32,682 nucleotides of DNA from Candidatus Zambryskiibacteriota bacterium (GCA_023264565.1 JAHFLV010000007.1:1-32682); one strand, 5' to 3'. Positions 10,273-19,879 are shown, counted from the stretch's first letter. Notes: generated by a model from the letters alone, not told the origin. Numbers and translations: made by a program.

Positions 10273-11400
10273 ATGAAGATTCTTTTTACTGGCGGTGGTT
10301 CAGGCGGACATTTTTATCCGATTCTTTCGGTTGCTGAAGCTGTCCAAAAACTATCCAAAGAATATCGCTTGATCCAGCCGACGTTGTACTACATGTCGGA
10401 CACTCCATACAACGAAGCACTCCTTTTTGATAACGACATTATTTTTAAGAAAAATTCTGCGGGAAAACGCCGCATTTATTCTTCTGGCAAAAATCTTTTT
10501 GATTTCTTTAAAACAGGGTGGGGAGTCTTGACTGCTCTTATGACGGTTTTTTCTATTTATCCAGACGTGGTGTTTAGCAAGGGTGGCTATGCTGCTTTTC
10601 CAGTGTTGGTTGCCGCGCGGCTTTTCCGAATCCCCGTGGTCATTCATGAATCCGACACTGTTCCAGGCAGAGTAAACAAATTCGCAGGAAAATTTGCCAA
10701 ACGAATTGCAGTTTCATATGAAGAAGCTGCAAAGTTTTTCCCAAAAGATAAAGTTGCAATCACCGGCAACCCTGTTCGAGAAGAAATTACACATCCAATG
10801 AAAGAAGGTGCACATGAATTTCTTAAATTAAACGATGAGACACCGGTCATTTTGGTTTTGGGTGGCTCACTTGGTGCGCAGCTTGTAAATGACACCGTTA
10901 TCGACACCTTGCCGCAGCTTATTGAAAAATACCAAGTCATTCATCAGACTGGTAAAAACAATTACGCGGATATCGTGGCTCGGTCCGAAGCTATTTTGTA
11001 CAGCGAACAATTCAGAGCGCGATACAAAGCCTTCGATTATTTAAATGAAATGGCCCTTCGAATGGCGGCCGGTGTTGCAGACGTAGTGATTTCTCGTGCA
11101 GGTTCAGCAATTTTTGAAATCGCTTCCTGGGGCATTCCTTCTATACTCATTCCAATTACCGAGTCTCACGGAGACCACCAGCGAAAGAATGCCTACGCCT
11201 ACGCACGAAGCAAAGCAGCGGTGGTGCTCGAAGAATCAAACGTCACCCCACATATCTTAATGTCAGAGATCGACCGAATTATGAATAACCCAGAATTGAA
11301 GGAGTCGATGTCCAAGGCCGCAAAAGTTTTTTTCAAACCAGACGCGGCTCGAGGCATTGCCAAAGAAATTCTCTCAATCGCTCTCAAGCACGAAGTATAA
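10273..11400 (+). CDS. murG: UDP-N-acetylglucosamine transferase MurG
   Basis: FTGGGSGGHFYPILSVAEAV N-terminus, HESDTVPGRVNK, VISRAGSAIFEIASWGIPSILIPI. Confidence 0.97.
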   Translation: MKILFTGGGSGGHFYPILSVAEAVQKLSKEYRLIQPTLYYMSDTPYNEALLFDNDIIFKKNSAGKRRIYSSGKNLFDFFKTGWGVLTALMTVFSIYPDVVFSKGGYAAFPVLVAARLFRIPVVIHESDTVPGRVNKFAGKFAKRIAVSYEEAAKFFPKDKVAITGNPVREEITHPMKEGAHEFLKLNDETPVILVLGGSLGAQLVNDTVIDTLPQLIEKYQVIHQTGKNNYADIVARSEAILYSEQFRARYKAFDYLNEMALRMAAGVADVVISRAGSAIFEIASWGIPSILIPITESHGDHQRKNAYAYARSKAAVVLEESNVTPHILMSEIDRIMNNPELKESMSKAAKVFFKPDAARGIAKEILSIALKHEV

Positions 11401-11442
11401 AATCTGAAAATTCCGAAGTAAATAAATTTTCAAATAAAGAAT

Positions 11443-12852
11443 ATGAATAAATCAGAAAACCACAAACCAATAGTTACACGCTTTGCGCCGAGCCCAACAG
11501 GTAATTTGCATATCGGCGGATTTAGAACCGCGCTTTTTAATTATCTCTATGCCAAACATTTTGGTGGCAAAGTTGTGCTTCGAATCGAAGACACCGACCG
11601 TGAACGTTCAAAACCTGAATACGAGAAAAATATTCACGAAGGCCTCGAATGGCTTGGTTTGAAATTCGACGAAACATACAAGCAATCTGAAAGAAGTGCC
11701 ATTTATTCTCAGTATGTTTCAAAACTCATCGCCGAGGACAAAGCCTATGTTTCCAAAGAAGAAATTACTGCAGAAGATATTGCTGAAGCCGCCGACCCAA
11801 AAGCTAAGGGCGCTAAAAAGCGCAGTGAGGTCATTCGTTTTCGTAACCCAAACAAAGTAATTAATTTCTACGACATTATTCGTGGCGAAATTAGCGTCGA
11901 CACTACCGAGCTCGGTGACTTTGTCATCGCAAAGGGAATCGACGAGCCACTCTACAACTTTGCAGTTGTTGTCGATGAGTTTGAAATGGGAATTACTCAC
12001 GTTATTCGTGGCGACGACCATATTGCCAATACCCCTCGCCAGATCCTCATCGGCGCAGCGCTCGGAGCACATATGCCAATCTACGCCCATTTGCCGCTTA
12101 TTTTGGCGCCAGACAAAAGTAAACTTTCAAAACGAAAAGGTGCGCGATCACTTACTGAATACCGCGACGATGGCTACCTTCCAGAAGCTTTGACCAACTT
12201 TATGGCCATGCTTGGTTGGAATCCTGGCACTGAAGAAGAATTTTTCAGCCGAGATGAGCTTATTAAAAGGTTCGATGTTGCGCAGGTCCAAAAAGCCGGT
12301 GCCGTGTATAACGAAGAAAAACTTCGTTGGGTCAATCGCGAATATCTCAAAAGAAAACCGCATGTAGAAATTGCCACTGCCGCACGACCGTTTTTTGAAA
12401 GGTCAGCTGAATTCCAAAAGAATGGCTGGAGTATTTCTGATGGGCACATGATGAAACTTGTTCCAGTACTTCTTGATCGCATCAATGTATATACCGATAT
12501 CACAAAAATGGTTGATGATCATGAATTCGACTATCTGTTTGGTCAGCCAGAGTACGATCCAAAAGACATGATTTGGCGTGACGAAACCGGTCCAGAAAGA
12601 ACTAAAGAATTTTTTGAAAAAGTACTTGAGATTCTTGAAGCAGCACCAGAAGAAAGTTTTAAAGATTCCGAAAGCGTTAAGTCGCTTATTTGGGCATATG
12701 CTACTGACATGGGTCGCGGTGCGGTCTTGTGGCCAATTCGTTTTGCTCTTACTGGTAAGATGAAGTCTCCTGATCCGTTTACTCTGTTGACTATCCTCGG
12801 CAAGAAAGAGGGAATTAAAAGACTCAAACACGCTCACAAACTGCTCGCCTAA
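11443..12852 (+). CDS. gltX: Glutamate--tRNA ligase
   Basis: TRFAPSPTGNLHIGGFRTALFNYLYA; KLSKRKGA motif. Confidence 0.97.
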   Translation: MNKSENHKPIVTRFAPSPTGNLHIGGFRTALFNYLYAKHFGGKVVLRIEDTDRERSKPEYEKNIHEGLEWLGLKFDETYKQSERSAIYSQYVSKLIAEDKAYVSKEEITAEDIAEAADPKAKGAKKRSEVIRFRNPNKVINFYDIIRGEISVDTTELGDFVIAKGIDEPLYNFAVVVDEFEMGITHVIRGDDHIANTPRQILIGAALGAHMPIYAHLPLILAPDKSKLSKRKGARSLTEYRDDGYLPEALTNFMAMLGWNPGTEEEFFSRDELIKRFDVAQVQKAGAVYNEEKLRWVNREYLKRKPHVEIATAARPFFERSAEFQKNGWSISDGHMMKLVPVLLDRINVYTDITKMVDDHEFDYLFGQPEYDPKDMIWRDETGPERTKEFFEKVLEILEAAPEESFKDSESVKSLIWAYATDMGRGAVLWPIRFALTGKMKSPDPFTLLTILGKKEGIKRLKHAHKLLA

Positions 12853-12870
12853 ATTCTCACAACCCAAACG

Positions 12871-14205
12871 ATGCATTTGCCCTTTAAAAAACTTTCACAC
12901 ATTCTTGTTACTCTTTCACTCCTGGCTAACCTGGTGAATGTTGCGCCATTTGTGTTTCCGTTGTCACCCACAGTAGCTCACGCTGCAGATGACACAACCA
13001 TCGATACCATAAAGAAAAACATCGATACAAAAAATGCGCAGATCGAGGCTCTCAATCAAGAAATTAACGAGCTCAACAACCAAATTCAAAGCACCACTAA
13101 GCAAGCACAAACCTTAAAAAGCGCCATCAGTACACTCGACGCATCAAGAACCAAACTCTCAAAAGACATTCAGGTGACTCAGACCAAAGTTGGTACGGCC
13201 AATCTCACTATCGAACAACTGGGTTTGGAAATGGACGACAAAGCTCGAAGAATTGCCCGAAATAAAGTTGTTCTCGCAGATACGATTCGAAATATAAACC
13301 AAGCCGAAGAATCTTCACTTGTTGAAACAGTTTTGGCATATAAAAATGTTACTGAACTTTGGAATGAAATCGAATCTTTGAATCGTTTTCAAATTGGCCT
13401 TCAAGAAAACACAGCAACCGTCGAAGATTTGAAAGAGCAGCTTGCTCAAAAACAAGCAGAAAATGTGGCACAAAGGAAAAAACTTCTTGATTTGCAAAAT
13501 CAGCTTGTTGATCAGAAAAAGATTGTAGAAACCAACAAAACCGACAAATCAAAATTACTGACAAGCACCCAAAGCCAGGAGGCTGCGTACCAAAAACAAT
13601 TGGCACTTAAAAAACAGCAGGCCGAAGCCTTTCTCCAAGAATTGAATGCATATGAAAGCCAACTTAAATTCATCATTGATCCAACGAGTTATCCAAGTTC
13701 TGGAAAAGGAATTTTGCATTGGCCACTGCAAAGTGTGTACGTGACCCAATACTTTGGTGACACCGAATTTGCCAAAACTACCAATGCGTATAACGGCAAA
13801 GGTCACAATGGTGTCGACTTCAGAGCATCTGCAGGAACGAACGTTCTCGCAGCGCTCGATGGCACCGTTGAGGGCATTGGAAACACCGACGCCGTGCCCG
13901 GCTGCTATTCATATGGTAAATGGGTGCTTATCCGCCATGATAACGGCCTATCGACCTTATACGCCCATTTAAGCCTTCAAAAAGTGGTGGCAGGACAGAG
14001 AGTCAAAACTGGGGAAGTGATTGGCTACAGCGGCTACACAGGCTATGTGGTTCCAGCAGGTCCATCTGGTGCCCACCTTCATTTTGGCGTATATGCCACC
14101 CAAGGTGTTAAGATAGTGCAGTACACTAACAGTATTAACTGTAAAAATGCTTTTATTCCTGTCGCCGACCTCAAGGCCTACCTCAATCCATTAACATATT
14201 TGTAA
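12871..14205 (+). CDS. Secreted coiled-coil M23-family peptidase (EnvC/NlpD-like)
   Basis: Signal peptide, long coiled coil, LytM/M23 domain with HNGVDFRA and HLHFGV metal-binding motifs. Confidence 0.93.
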   Translation: MHLPFKKLSHILVTLSLLANLVNVAPFVFPLSPTVAHAADDTTIDTIKKNIDTKNAQIEALNQEINELNNQIQSTTKQAQTLKSAISTLDASRTKLSKDIQVTQTKVGTANLTIEQLGLEMDDKARRIARNKVVLADTIRNINQAEESSLVETVLAYKNVTELWNEIESLNRFQIGLQENTATVEDLKEQLAQKQAENVAQRKKLLDLQNQLVDQKKIVETNKTDKSKLLTSTQSQEAAYQKQLALKKQQAEAFLQELNAYESQLKFIIDPTSYPSSGKGILHWPLQSVYVTQYFGDTEFAKTTNAYNGKGHNGVDFRASAGTNVLAALDGTVEGIGNTDAVPGCYSYGKWVLIRHDNGLSTLYAHLSLQKVVAGQRVKTGEVIGYSGYTGYVVPAGPSGAHLHFGVYATQGVKIVQYTNSINCKNAFIPVADLKAYLNPLTYL

Positions 14206-14222
14206 TTTGAAAGATATCGAGA

Positions 14223-14468
14223 ATGCATATGAAAAACCGAAGGTTTAATCAGGGATTTATCGGAACTATTGTCATCATTCTGGTAGCAATCGTTCTTCTT
14301 AAATTCTGGTTCCATTTTGATATTTTTACTTGGTTCCAAAAACCTGAAGTAAAAGAATTTTTCGGAAAAATTTGGTCCGTCATAACAATGATTTGGAACA
14401 AATATCTGAAAGAAACGTTCCAGCAACTTCTTAAATTCATCAATGAAGTTATTATCAAGCATTTCTGA
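14223..14468 (+). CDS. Small single-pass membrane protein (81 aa)
   Basis: ORF with one clear N-terminal TM; no overlap with neighbouring genes; same strand and tight spacing. Confidence 0.6.
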   Translation: MHMKNRRFNQGFIGTIVIILVAIVLLKFWFHFDIFTWFQKPEVKEFFGKIWSVITMIWNKYLKETFQQLLKFINEVIIKHF

Positions 14469-14482
14469 TTACCGATACTGCC

Positions 14483-14593
14483 ATGAAAATTTTCAAAGTA
14501 CTGCTCTTTTTCTTGCTCCTCCCAATCTACGGCACCATGACCGTTGTGATGCATTTTAGCTACGAATGGTGGCAGGATTTGCTCGATAAATAA
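14483..14593 (+). CDS. Putative membrane microprotein (36 aa)
   Basis: Read by eye (below ORF-track cutoff): MKIFKVLLFFLLLPIYGTMTVVMHFSYEWWQDLLDK*; 14 nt after the previous stop and 12 nt before the next ATG. Confidence 0.5.
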   Translation: MKIFKVLLFFLLLPIYGTMTVVMHFSYEWWQDLLDK

Positions 14594-14605
14594 AATAAAA
14601 AAAAC

Positions 14606-15772
14606 ATGAAGCACATACTTAATTTTCCTGAAAAGTTTCTCTGGGGCGCATCCACTGCTTCATTCCAAGTTGAAGGCGGTATCGAAAATTGCGATTGGGC
14701 GGAAGCTGCCCGAGAGGGAAGGGTACCGGTTTGTGGTGCGGCTTGTGACCATTACAATCGCTACGAGTCTGATTTTGATATTGCCCAAAAGCTCGGTCAC
14801 AACTGTCACAAAATTTCTATTGAATGGGCGAGAATCGAACCAGAAGAAGGGAAGTTCGACATGGAAGCTGTCACCCATTACAAAAATGTCTTAAATGCAT
14901 TGCGCGCTCGCGGTCTTGAACCATTTGTAAATATTTGGCACTTCACCTTGCCGCTGTGGTTTTCACACGATGGCGGTTTTTTAAATAAAAAATCTGCTGC
15001 ACGATTTGGTCGATACTCAGAATTTGTAGCCAAAGAAATTTTGAATGATGTGAAATATGTGGTTCCTATTAACGAGCCAGAAGTGTGGGTTACCAATGGC
15101 TACCTTCGAGGAAACTGGCCACCATTTAAAAAGAATCCGTGGAAACTTTTAATTGCCCTCAGAAATTTAATCAAAGCACACAAGGCCTCTTATTATGCGG
15201 TTAAAAAATATCACCCTGACGCGCTTGTGGGTCCTTCCAAAGACAATATCTATTTTAAGGCAACAAATGTTAATCCGATAAACCAACTTTTGGCTGCATT
15301 TATGGGCTGGTGGTGGAATCGATATTTTTTGAATCAAACTAAAAAAGAAACTGACTTCATTGGTCTCAATTATTATTTTTATTCTCCCTTTGGTCCGAAA
15401 GAAGAGCTGCCAAAAACCGACATGGGCTGGGGTATTTATCCAGAAGGCATCTATCATGTCCTCTTAGAACTCGGGCGATATCACAAACCTGTGTATATAA
15501 TGGAGAATGGGCTTGCCGATGCAACCGATTCCAAACGCAAAGATTTTATTTTGGATCATTTGTTTCAGGTGTATCGAGCAATCCAAGACAATGTTGATGT
15601 CAAAGGATATTTGCATTGGTCACTTTTAGATAATTACGAATGGGTTTTTGGTTTTGAAAGAAGGTTTGGTTTGGTCGAAATTGATTTCGTAACTCAAGAA
15701 AGAAAGATCAGGCCCTCAGCGTTCGTTTATAAACATGTATGCGAAACTAACACTATCGAAAAAGAATTATGA
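14606..15772 (+). CDS. Glycoside hydrolase family 1 (beta-glucosidase-like)
   Basis: FPEKFLWGASTASFQVEGG; NEPE acid/base region; YIMENGLAD nucleophile. Confidence 0.94.
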   Translation: MKHILNFPEKFLWGASTASFQVEGGIENCDWAEAAREGRVPVCGAACDHYNRYESDFDIAQKLGHNCHKISIEWARIEPEEGKFDMEAVTHYKNVLNALRARGLEPFVNIWHFTLPLWFSHDGGFLNKKSAARFGRYSEFVAKEILNDVKYVVPINEPEVWVTNGYLRGNWPPFKKNPWKLLIALRNLIKAHKASYYAVKKYHPDALVGPSKDNIYFKATNVNPINQLLAAFMGWWWNRYFLNQTKKETDFIGLNYYFYSPFGPKEELPKTDMGWGIYPEGIYHVLLELGRYHKPVYIMENGLADATDSKRKDFILDHLFQVYRAIQDNVDVKGYLHWSLLDNYEWVFGFERRFGLVEIDFVTQERKIRPSAFVYKHVCETNTIEKEL

Positions 15773-16692
15773 GTACTTGGTTATTATTTGTGGTCATTGG
15801 ACAGTTCCTTTTCTCGGTAGTCGTTTTGGTTGACCGGTTTATTGTCACCAAAGGAGTTGTTTCAAAACCCGTCGTCTACACCTTTTATGTAAGCTTTTTG
15901 TCTATTTTTGCGATTGTAGCTTTGCCATTTGGTGTAACAATCCCGACTCCAGCAGCGCTTCTCATTTCTATAATCGCCGCAATGAGCTACGCCATTTCAA
16001 TTTTGTTTTTGTATCAATCACTCCGCGGCGCAAATGCTTCAGAGGTTGTGCCCGTTGTCGGTGGGGTATCGGCAATTTCTGCTTTTATTGCGAGCTCGTT
16101 CCTTCTTAATGAACAACTTCCAGGACATTTCCTTCTCGGTTTCACAATTTTGGTTGCGGGCATGCTTTTGATCTCTCATTTTAAATTCACTGCGCGATCG
16201 CTTTTGTTTTTGTCAGGCTCTGGTGTTTTCTTTGGGCTTTCGACTGTCGTCACCAAACTCCTCCTTCAAAACGAAACCTTCATAAACGGCTTTTTCTGGT
16301 CACGAATGGCCAATGTCGTTGTTGCTCTTTGTTTTCTTCTTATCCCAAGCGTTTTCAAATCAATTCGCGAAGATTTTTTGCATTCTAGAAAAGAAAAACA
16401 TCATACACATCCAACCACAGGTCATAAGACAAATAAAATTGTTTTGATAGTGGGGAATAAGATTTTGGCTGCAATGGGCTTTATTTGTACGCTTATTGCT
16501 CTCAAATCCGGCAACACCACAATCGTGAACGCCCTCAGTGCTACTCAATACATCTTCCTTCTTATTTTTGCTATTTTCTTTGGCCGATTGATGCCCGAGT
16601 ACTTTGAAGAAACCGTTCACAAACACGAATTCCTTCACAAAACCCTTGCAACCGGTCTTATTGTTATCGGCTTTATAATTTTGTTCATCTAG
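15769..16692 (+). CDS. EamA/DMT-superfamily transporter
   Basis: About 10 TM helices, EamA-like repeats; 4-nt overlap with the GH1 gene (ATGA). Confidence 0.82.
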   Translation: MSTWLLFVVIGQFLFSVVVLVDRFIVTKGVVSKPVVYTFYVSFLSIFAIVALPFGVTIPTPAALLISIIAAMSYAISILFLYQSLRGANASEVVPVVGGVSAISAFIASSFLLNEQLPGHFLLGFTILVAGMLLISHFKFTARSLLFLSGSGVFFGLSTVVTKLLLQNETFINGFFWSRMANVVVALCFLLIPSVFKSIREDFLHSRKEKHHTHPTTGHKTNKIVLIVGNKILAAMGFICTLIALKSGNTTIVNALSATQYIFLLIFAIFFGRLMPEYFEETVHKHEFLHKTLATGLIVIGFIILFI

Positions 16693-16703
16693 TACATTCC
16701 TAC

Positions 16704-17735
16704 ATGAAACATTTTGCGAAAACACTCAAATGGTTACTTATTATTATTGTCATTTTGGTGGCGGCATTTTTTCTTCTTTCAATCCGCAAAATTCCTGATC
16801 GCGTACATTACGGCGTTTCTTTTAGCGTATTCCACTCACAAGAACTTGGCCTCGATTGGAAAAAGGTTTTTGATTCACTCATAAACGAGCAAAACGCTCA
16901 AAACTCTCCAGGTCTCGGTATCAAAAGATTCCGTCTTTCGGCTCACTGGCCGCTTACCGAGCCTCAAAAAGGCCGTTTTAACTGGTCTGAACTCGATTAT
17001 CAGATGTCACAGGCAGAAAAACACGATGCCAAGGTCGTCTTAGCTGTTGGCCGACGTTTGCCAGGCTGGCCAGAATGTCATGAACCAGACTGGGTCAAAA
17101 ATTACTCAAAATCAGATAAACAAGCTGAAGTTCTTGCGTATATCACTGCAGTTGTAAATCGATATAAAAATTCTTCTGCTGTTGAATATTGGCAAGTTGA
17201 AAATGAACCGTTCTTGAAAATTTTTGCTTCAGAGCAATGCGGTGATTTTCTCGATACTGAATTTTTGTACAAAGAAATTGCACTCGTAAAATCTCTTGAT
17301 CCAAATCATCCAGTTTTGATTACTGACAGCGGCGAATTAAGTCTTTGGAAAGATGCGCATCAAGCTGGAGATTTGTTTGGTACTAGTTTGTACATTTATG
17401 TTTGGAATCATTATTCAGGCGCAATCAGATACCCGATCGGTCCAGCCTTTTTCCGAGCTAAAAGAAACCTCGTAAACCTCATATATGGTCAAAAAGACTT
17501 ACTTTTGATCGAACTTGCACTCGAACCATGGCTTTTGCAGCCAATTAAAGACACTCCAATCGAAACACAGCTTGAACGAATGGATATTGATAAGTTCAAC
17601 GGAACAATCAGTTTTGCTCAAAAAGCTGGTTTTGAAAAGCAATATTTATGGGGCGCCGAATGGTGGTATTACATGAATCAAAATGGTCATCCAGAATTCT
17701 GGGAGAGAGCAAAAGAAATTTTTAATCAGAAATAA
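16704..17735 (+). CDS. Membrane-anchored GH-A clan-like glycoside hydrolase (cellulase/GH39-like)
   Basis: N-terminal TM; TIM-barrel-like sequence with EYWQVENEPF (acid/base NEP) and LLLIELALEPW (candidate nucleophile E). Confidence 0.7.
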   Translation: MKHFAKTLKWLLIIIVILVAAFFLLSIRKIPDRVHYGVSFSVFHSQELGLDWKKVFDSLINEQNAQNSPGLGIKRFRLSAHWPLTEPQKGRFNWSELDYQMSQAEKHDAKVVLAVGRRLPGWPECHEPDWVKNYSKSDKQAEVLAYITAVVNRYKNSSAVEYWQVENEPFLKIFASEQCGDFLDTEFLYKEIALVKSLDPNHPVLITDSGELSLWKDAHQAGDLFGTSLYIYVWNHYSGAIRYPIGPAFFRAKRNLVNLIYGQKDLLLIELALEPWLLQPIKDTPIETQLERMDIDKFNGTISFAQKAGFEKQYLWGAEWWYYMNQNGHPEFWERAKEIFNQK

Positions 17736-17789
17736 ATTAGGGAATCGCAAAATATTGTTCACGTCGAAGTTTCACACATTTTTAAAAAA

Positions 17790-17895
17790 TACCTGCGGGG
17801 AAGTGGTCGGATAAAAATCCGGCCTTTCTCCCTCTAGCTTAGTGTCGCAAAAGATATATTGTGCGACTCTTATCTATAAGCCACTTCCAGCAGGC
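17790..17895. ncRNA. Candidate structured RNA, unknown class, orientation unresolved
   Basis: Closing stem CCTGC(gg)GGAAGTGG / CCACTTCC(a)GCAGG (13 bp) around hairpins CGGAT-aaaa-ATCCG and GTCGCA-N12-TGCGAC; no ORF in the interval. Confidence 0.45.
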
Positions 17896-17987
17896 TCAAA
17901 CAATTAAAGATTCAAAAAAACACTTCTCCCTACCGAGGCAACCAAAATTTTTAATCGGAATTAAATCGCTCAATTAAATATTTAGAA

Positions 17988-18026
17988 TAAAAAAAAACAG
18001 CCCCGCTTTCAGGACTGTCTTGTTTT
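17988..18026. terminator. Intrinsic terminator downstream of the DUF1653 gene (minus strand)
   Basis: CAGCCCcgctttcaGGACTG hairpin; on the minus strand followed by a long T run. Confidence 0.7.
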
Positions 18027-18045
18027 CATTTTTCCGCCCGATCTT

Positions 18046-18402
18046 TTAAGGATACATCCGCTGACTGAGCCAGTGTAAGTCCGTAATGGTTCCAGAATCT
18101 GTCACGGGAATAAATCGCGGACCCTTGTAGTCGCCCTTATCGACATCCCCCATCCAGTTATCAAGAGGCCGTGACCAATGAAAATTATTGCCACTTTTTT
18201 TGCTAGCCTCAACGAGTTCTGAATTGTACAAAGGTCGATAGAGGACCGTGATTCGATGTTCATGAGGACAATCGTCCTCTGTATTAACTCCGATCCCTAC
18301 AACTTCGTAGGTGTAGTTGTTGGTTGGTCCAGCTGGTTCATGTTTGTAGTGACGCCAGAAACCGAGCTTGGGAACATTTATTGGAAGTTTCAGTGGGTTC
18401 AT
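18046..18402 (-). CDS. DUF1653-like protein
   Basis: GFWRHYKHEP...YEVVGIGVNTED...VLYRPLYN...HWSRPLDNWMGDVDKGDYKGPRFIPV; SD-like AAAGGGA before ATG. Confidence 0.8.
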   Translation of the reverse strand: MNPLKLPINVPKLGFWRHYKHEPAGPTNNYTYEVVGIGVNTEDDCPHEHRITVLYRPLYNSELVEASKKSGNNFHWSRPLDNWMGDVDKGDYKGPRFIPVTDSGTITDLHWLSQRMYP

Positions 18403-18477
18403 ATTTTTTCCCTTTGTGAGTTTAGTGTCAGTCTAATCCGAAAACATAGTAGCATAAATCCCCGTTTCTTTTACAAC

Positions 18478-18510
18478 AAAAAACCGCCCCATTTCTGGAG
18501 CGGCTTTTTT
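18478..18510. terminator. Bidirectional intrinsic terminator
   Basis: aaaaaaCCGCcCCatttctGGaGCGGctttttt. Confidence 0.75.
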
Positions 18511-18544
18511 GTAACTGATTTTTTGTTTCGTCGTTACGAAGAGA

Positions 18545-19021
18545 TTATCGGTTGACTGCGATCTTACCCCAACATGGAGCAGACGCTAACCAAGGACGAT
18601 TACCAAGGCTGTCACCGTTGTCACCACCATGTTCATAGAGGTAACGAGCGTACCCAAGGTTTCCATCAAGGGTGTAGATATCGTATCCGAGCTTCTTGGC
18701 ACGAGCACCGTGATATTTTTCGTTAATCTGCATAACACCAACGTCGGCTGGAACAGCCATACCACGGAGCACCTTACCGTCCTTACCAAACTGACGGAAG
18801 CCAGATTCACAACGAGACACTTCAGCCAAAATTGGAATATCCTTAAAGTAGTTTCGAACATATGCTTCTACGTTCTTATCAACTTCTTCAGTAGATTCCT
18901 TTTTCTGGTTTTCCACAACGATTCCGGAATTATCGACGGCAATCGGAGCGGTAATGGCCTGCGGAGCGTTTGAAACGCTTGTAAGCAACATATAGAGACC
19001 GAGTGCTGCAATATTGATCAT
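18545..19021 (-). CDS. Lytic transglycosylase (SLT)-like secreted protein
   Basis: N-terminal hydrophobic segment; AEVSRCESGFRQFGKDGKVLRG...DVGVMQINEKYH...YDIYTLDGNLGYARYLYE, SLT-type E-S-G-F and QIN motifs. Confidence 0.85.
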   Translation of the reverse strand: MINIAALGLYMLLTSVSNAPQAITAPIAVDNSGIVVENQKKESTEEVDKNVEAYVRNYFKDIPILAEVSRCESGFRQFGKDGKVLRGMAVPADVGVMQINEKYHGARAKKLGYDIYTLDGNLGYARYLYEHGGDNGDSLGNRPWLASAPCWGKIAVNR

Positions 19022-19085
19022 AATTTTTATATTTATGGGGCACGGGGCGAGTTACGACTTGTTTTGAATAATCGCCCTAGAAAAC

Positions 19086-19108
19086 AAAAAATCAGTCCTT
19101 ACGACTGA
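19086..19108 (-). terminator. Terminator-like hairpin in the leader of the SLT-like gene
   Basis: Minus strand TCAGTC-gtaag-GACTGA-TTTTTT, 6-bp stem plus T6. Confidence 0.55.
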
Positions 19109-19119
19109 CTCATGCATAT

Positions 19120-19148
19120 ATACTAGCACATTTAAAACAGCCTGTCAA
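19120..19148 (-). promoter_or_regulatory. Sigma70-type promoter with extended -10, upstream of the SLT-like gene
   Basis: Minus strand TTGACA (19148-19143), 17 nt ending TGC, TAGTAT (19125-19120). Confidence 0.7.
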
Positions 19149-19276
19149 TGACAAAATGGAAATTTCATGGTGTAGCTATAGCTAAAATATGGCCTATAAT
19201 AAGGCTTTTTTATGAAAAAACACCCCCCTTCCCTTTCAAAAATTGATATAGACAAAAGAAAACTGACCGAGAAATC

Positions 19277-19867
19277 TTACGAAAGCCAAGGAATTGGGTA
19301 TTGTGCAAATTGCACGAGTAAATTTTTACTAAAAATGAGCCGAGAAAGAGCTTCTGCCTCCCATACTGCCCCGTTTATAGCGATATGTGGCTTGGGTTCA
19401 GTCGGAATTCCTACATATTCCATGATTCCATCTGAATTTATGTCGCTTTTGCGATTTTTTGTAGGTGGAGCAATTTTTCTTTGCACCATATGCATGAACG
19501 CTACCGTATGAAGGTCGAGAGATCGGCGACCAACCGTGAAGTCGAGATGAGCTCGAGCCGCAGCCGCCTGAAGAAAACTAAGGTCAAAAATAGGATTTTG
19601 AGCTACCAATAGAATGTTTTGTCGGCCATCGAGCCACTTCAGAAACTCGGCTACGATTGTTCCCTCTTCAGACTTAGCGGGGTCTTTGGTAGCTTCGCGA
19701 CTATAGCCATTTACATCCAAAGCTTCTTGCTCAACACGTGCTCCTTCCCATACCCGACATTCCATATAAAACTGCTCTGTTGGGTTTTCAAAATCAATTG
19801 CCCCAATACTGAGAATTGAATGTTTATAAGGATCAGTTCCAGTAGTTTCAATATCAAAGACAATCAT
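19277..19867 (-). CDS. DnaQ-like/RNase T-type 3'-5' exonuclease
   Basis: MIVFDIETTGTDP (Exo I DxE), AQNPIFDLSFL (Exo II), LDLHTVAFMH, HIAINGAVWEAEAL. Confidence 0.88.
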   Translation of the reverse strand: MIVFDIETTGTDPYKHSILSIGAIDFENPTEQFYMECRVWEGARVEQEALDVNGYSREATKDPAKSEEGTIVAEFLKWLDGRQNILLVAQNPIFDLSFLQAAAARAHLDFTVGRRSLDLHTVAFMHMVQRKIAPPTKNRKSDINSDGIMEYVGIPTEPKPHIAINGAVWEAEALSRLIFSKNLLVQFAQYPIPWLS

Positions 19868-19879
19868 GGGTTTTATATA

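Noticed and set aside
12403-12876. 157-aa minus ORF antisense to gltX
   Set aside because: Shadow ORF; no supporting signals
19212-19511. 99-aa plus ORF with CANC motif antisense to the exonuclease
   Set aside because: Overlaps a confident exonuclease gene; no domain recognised
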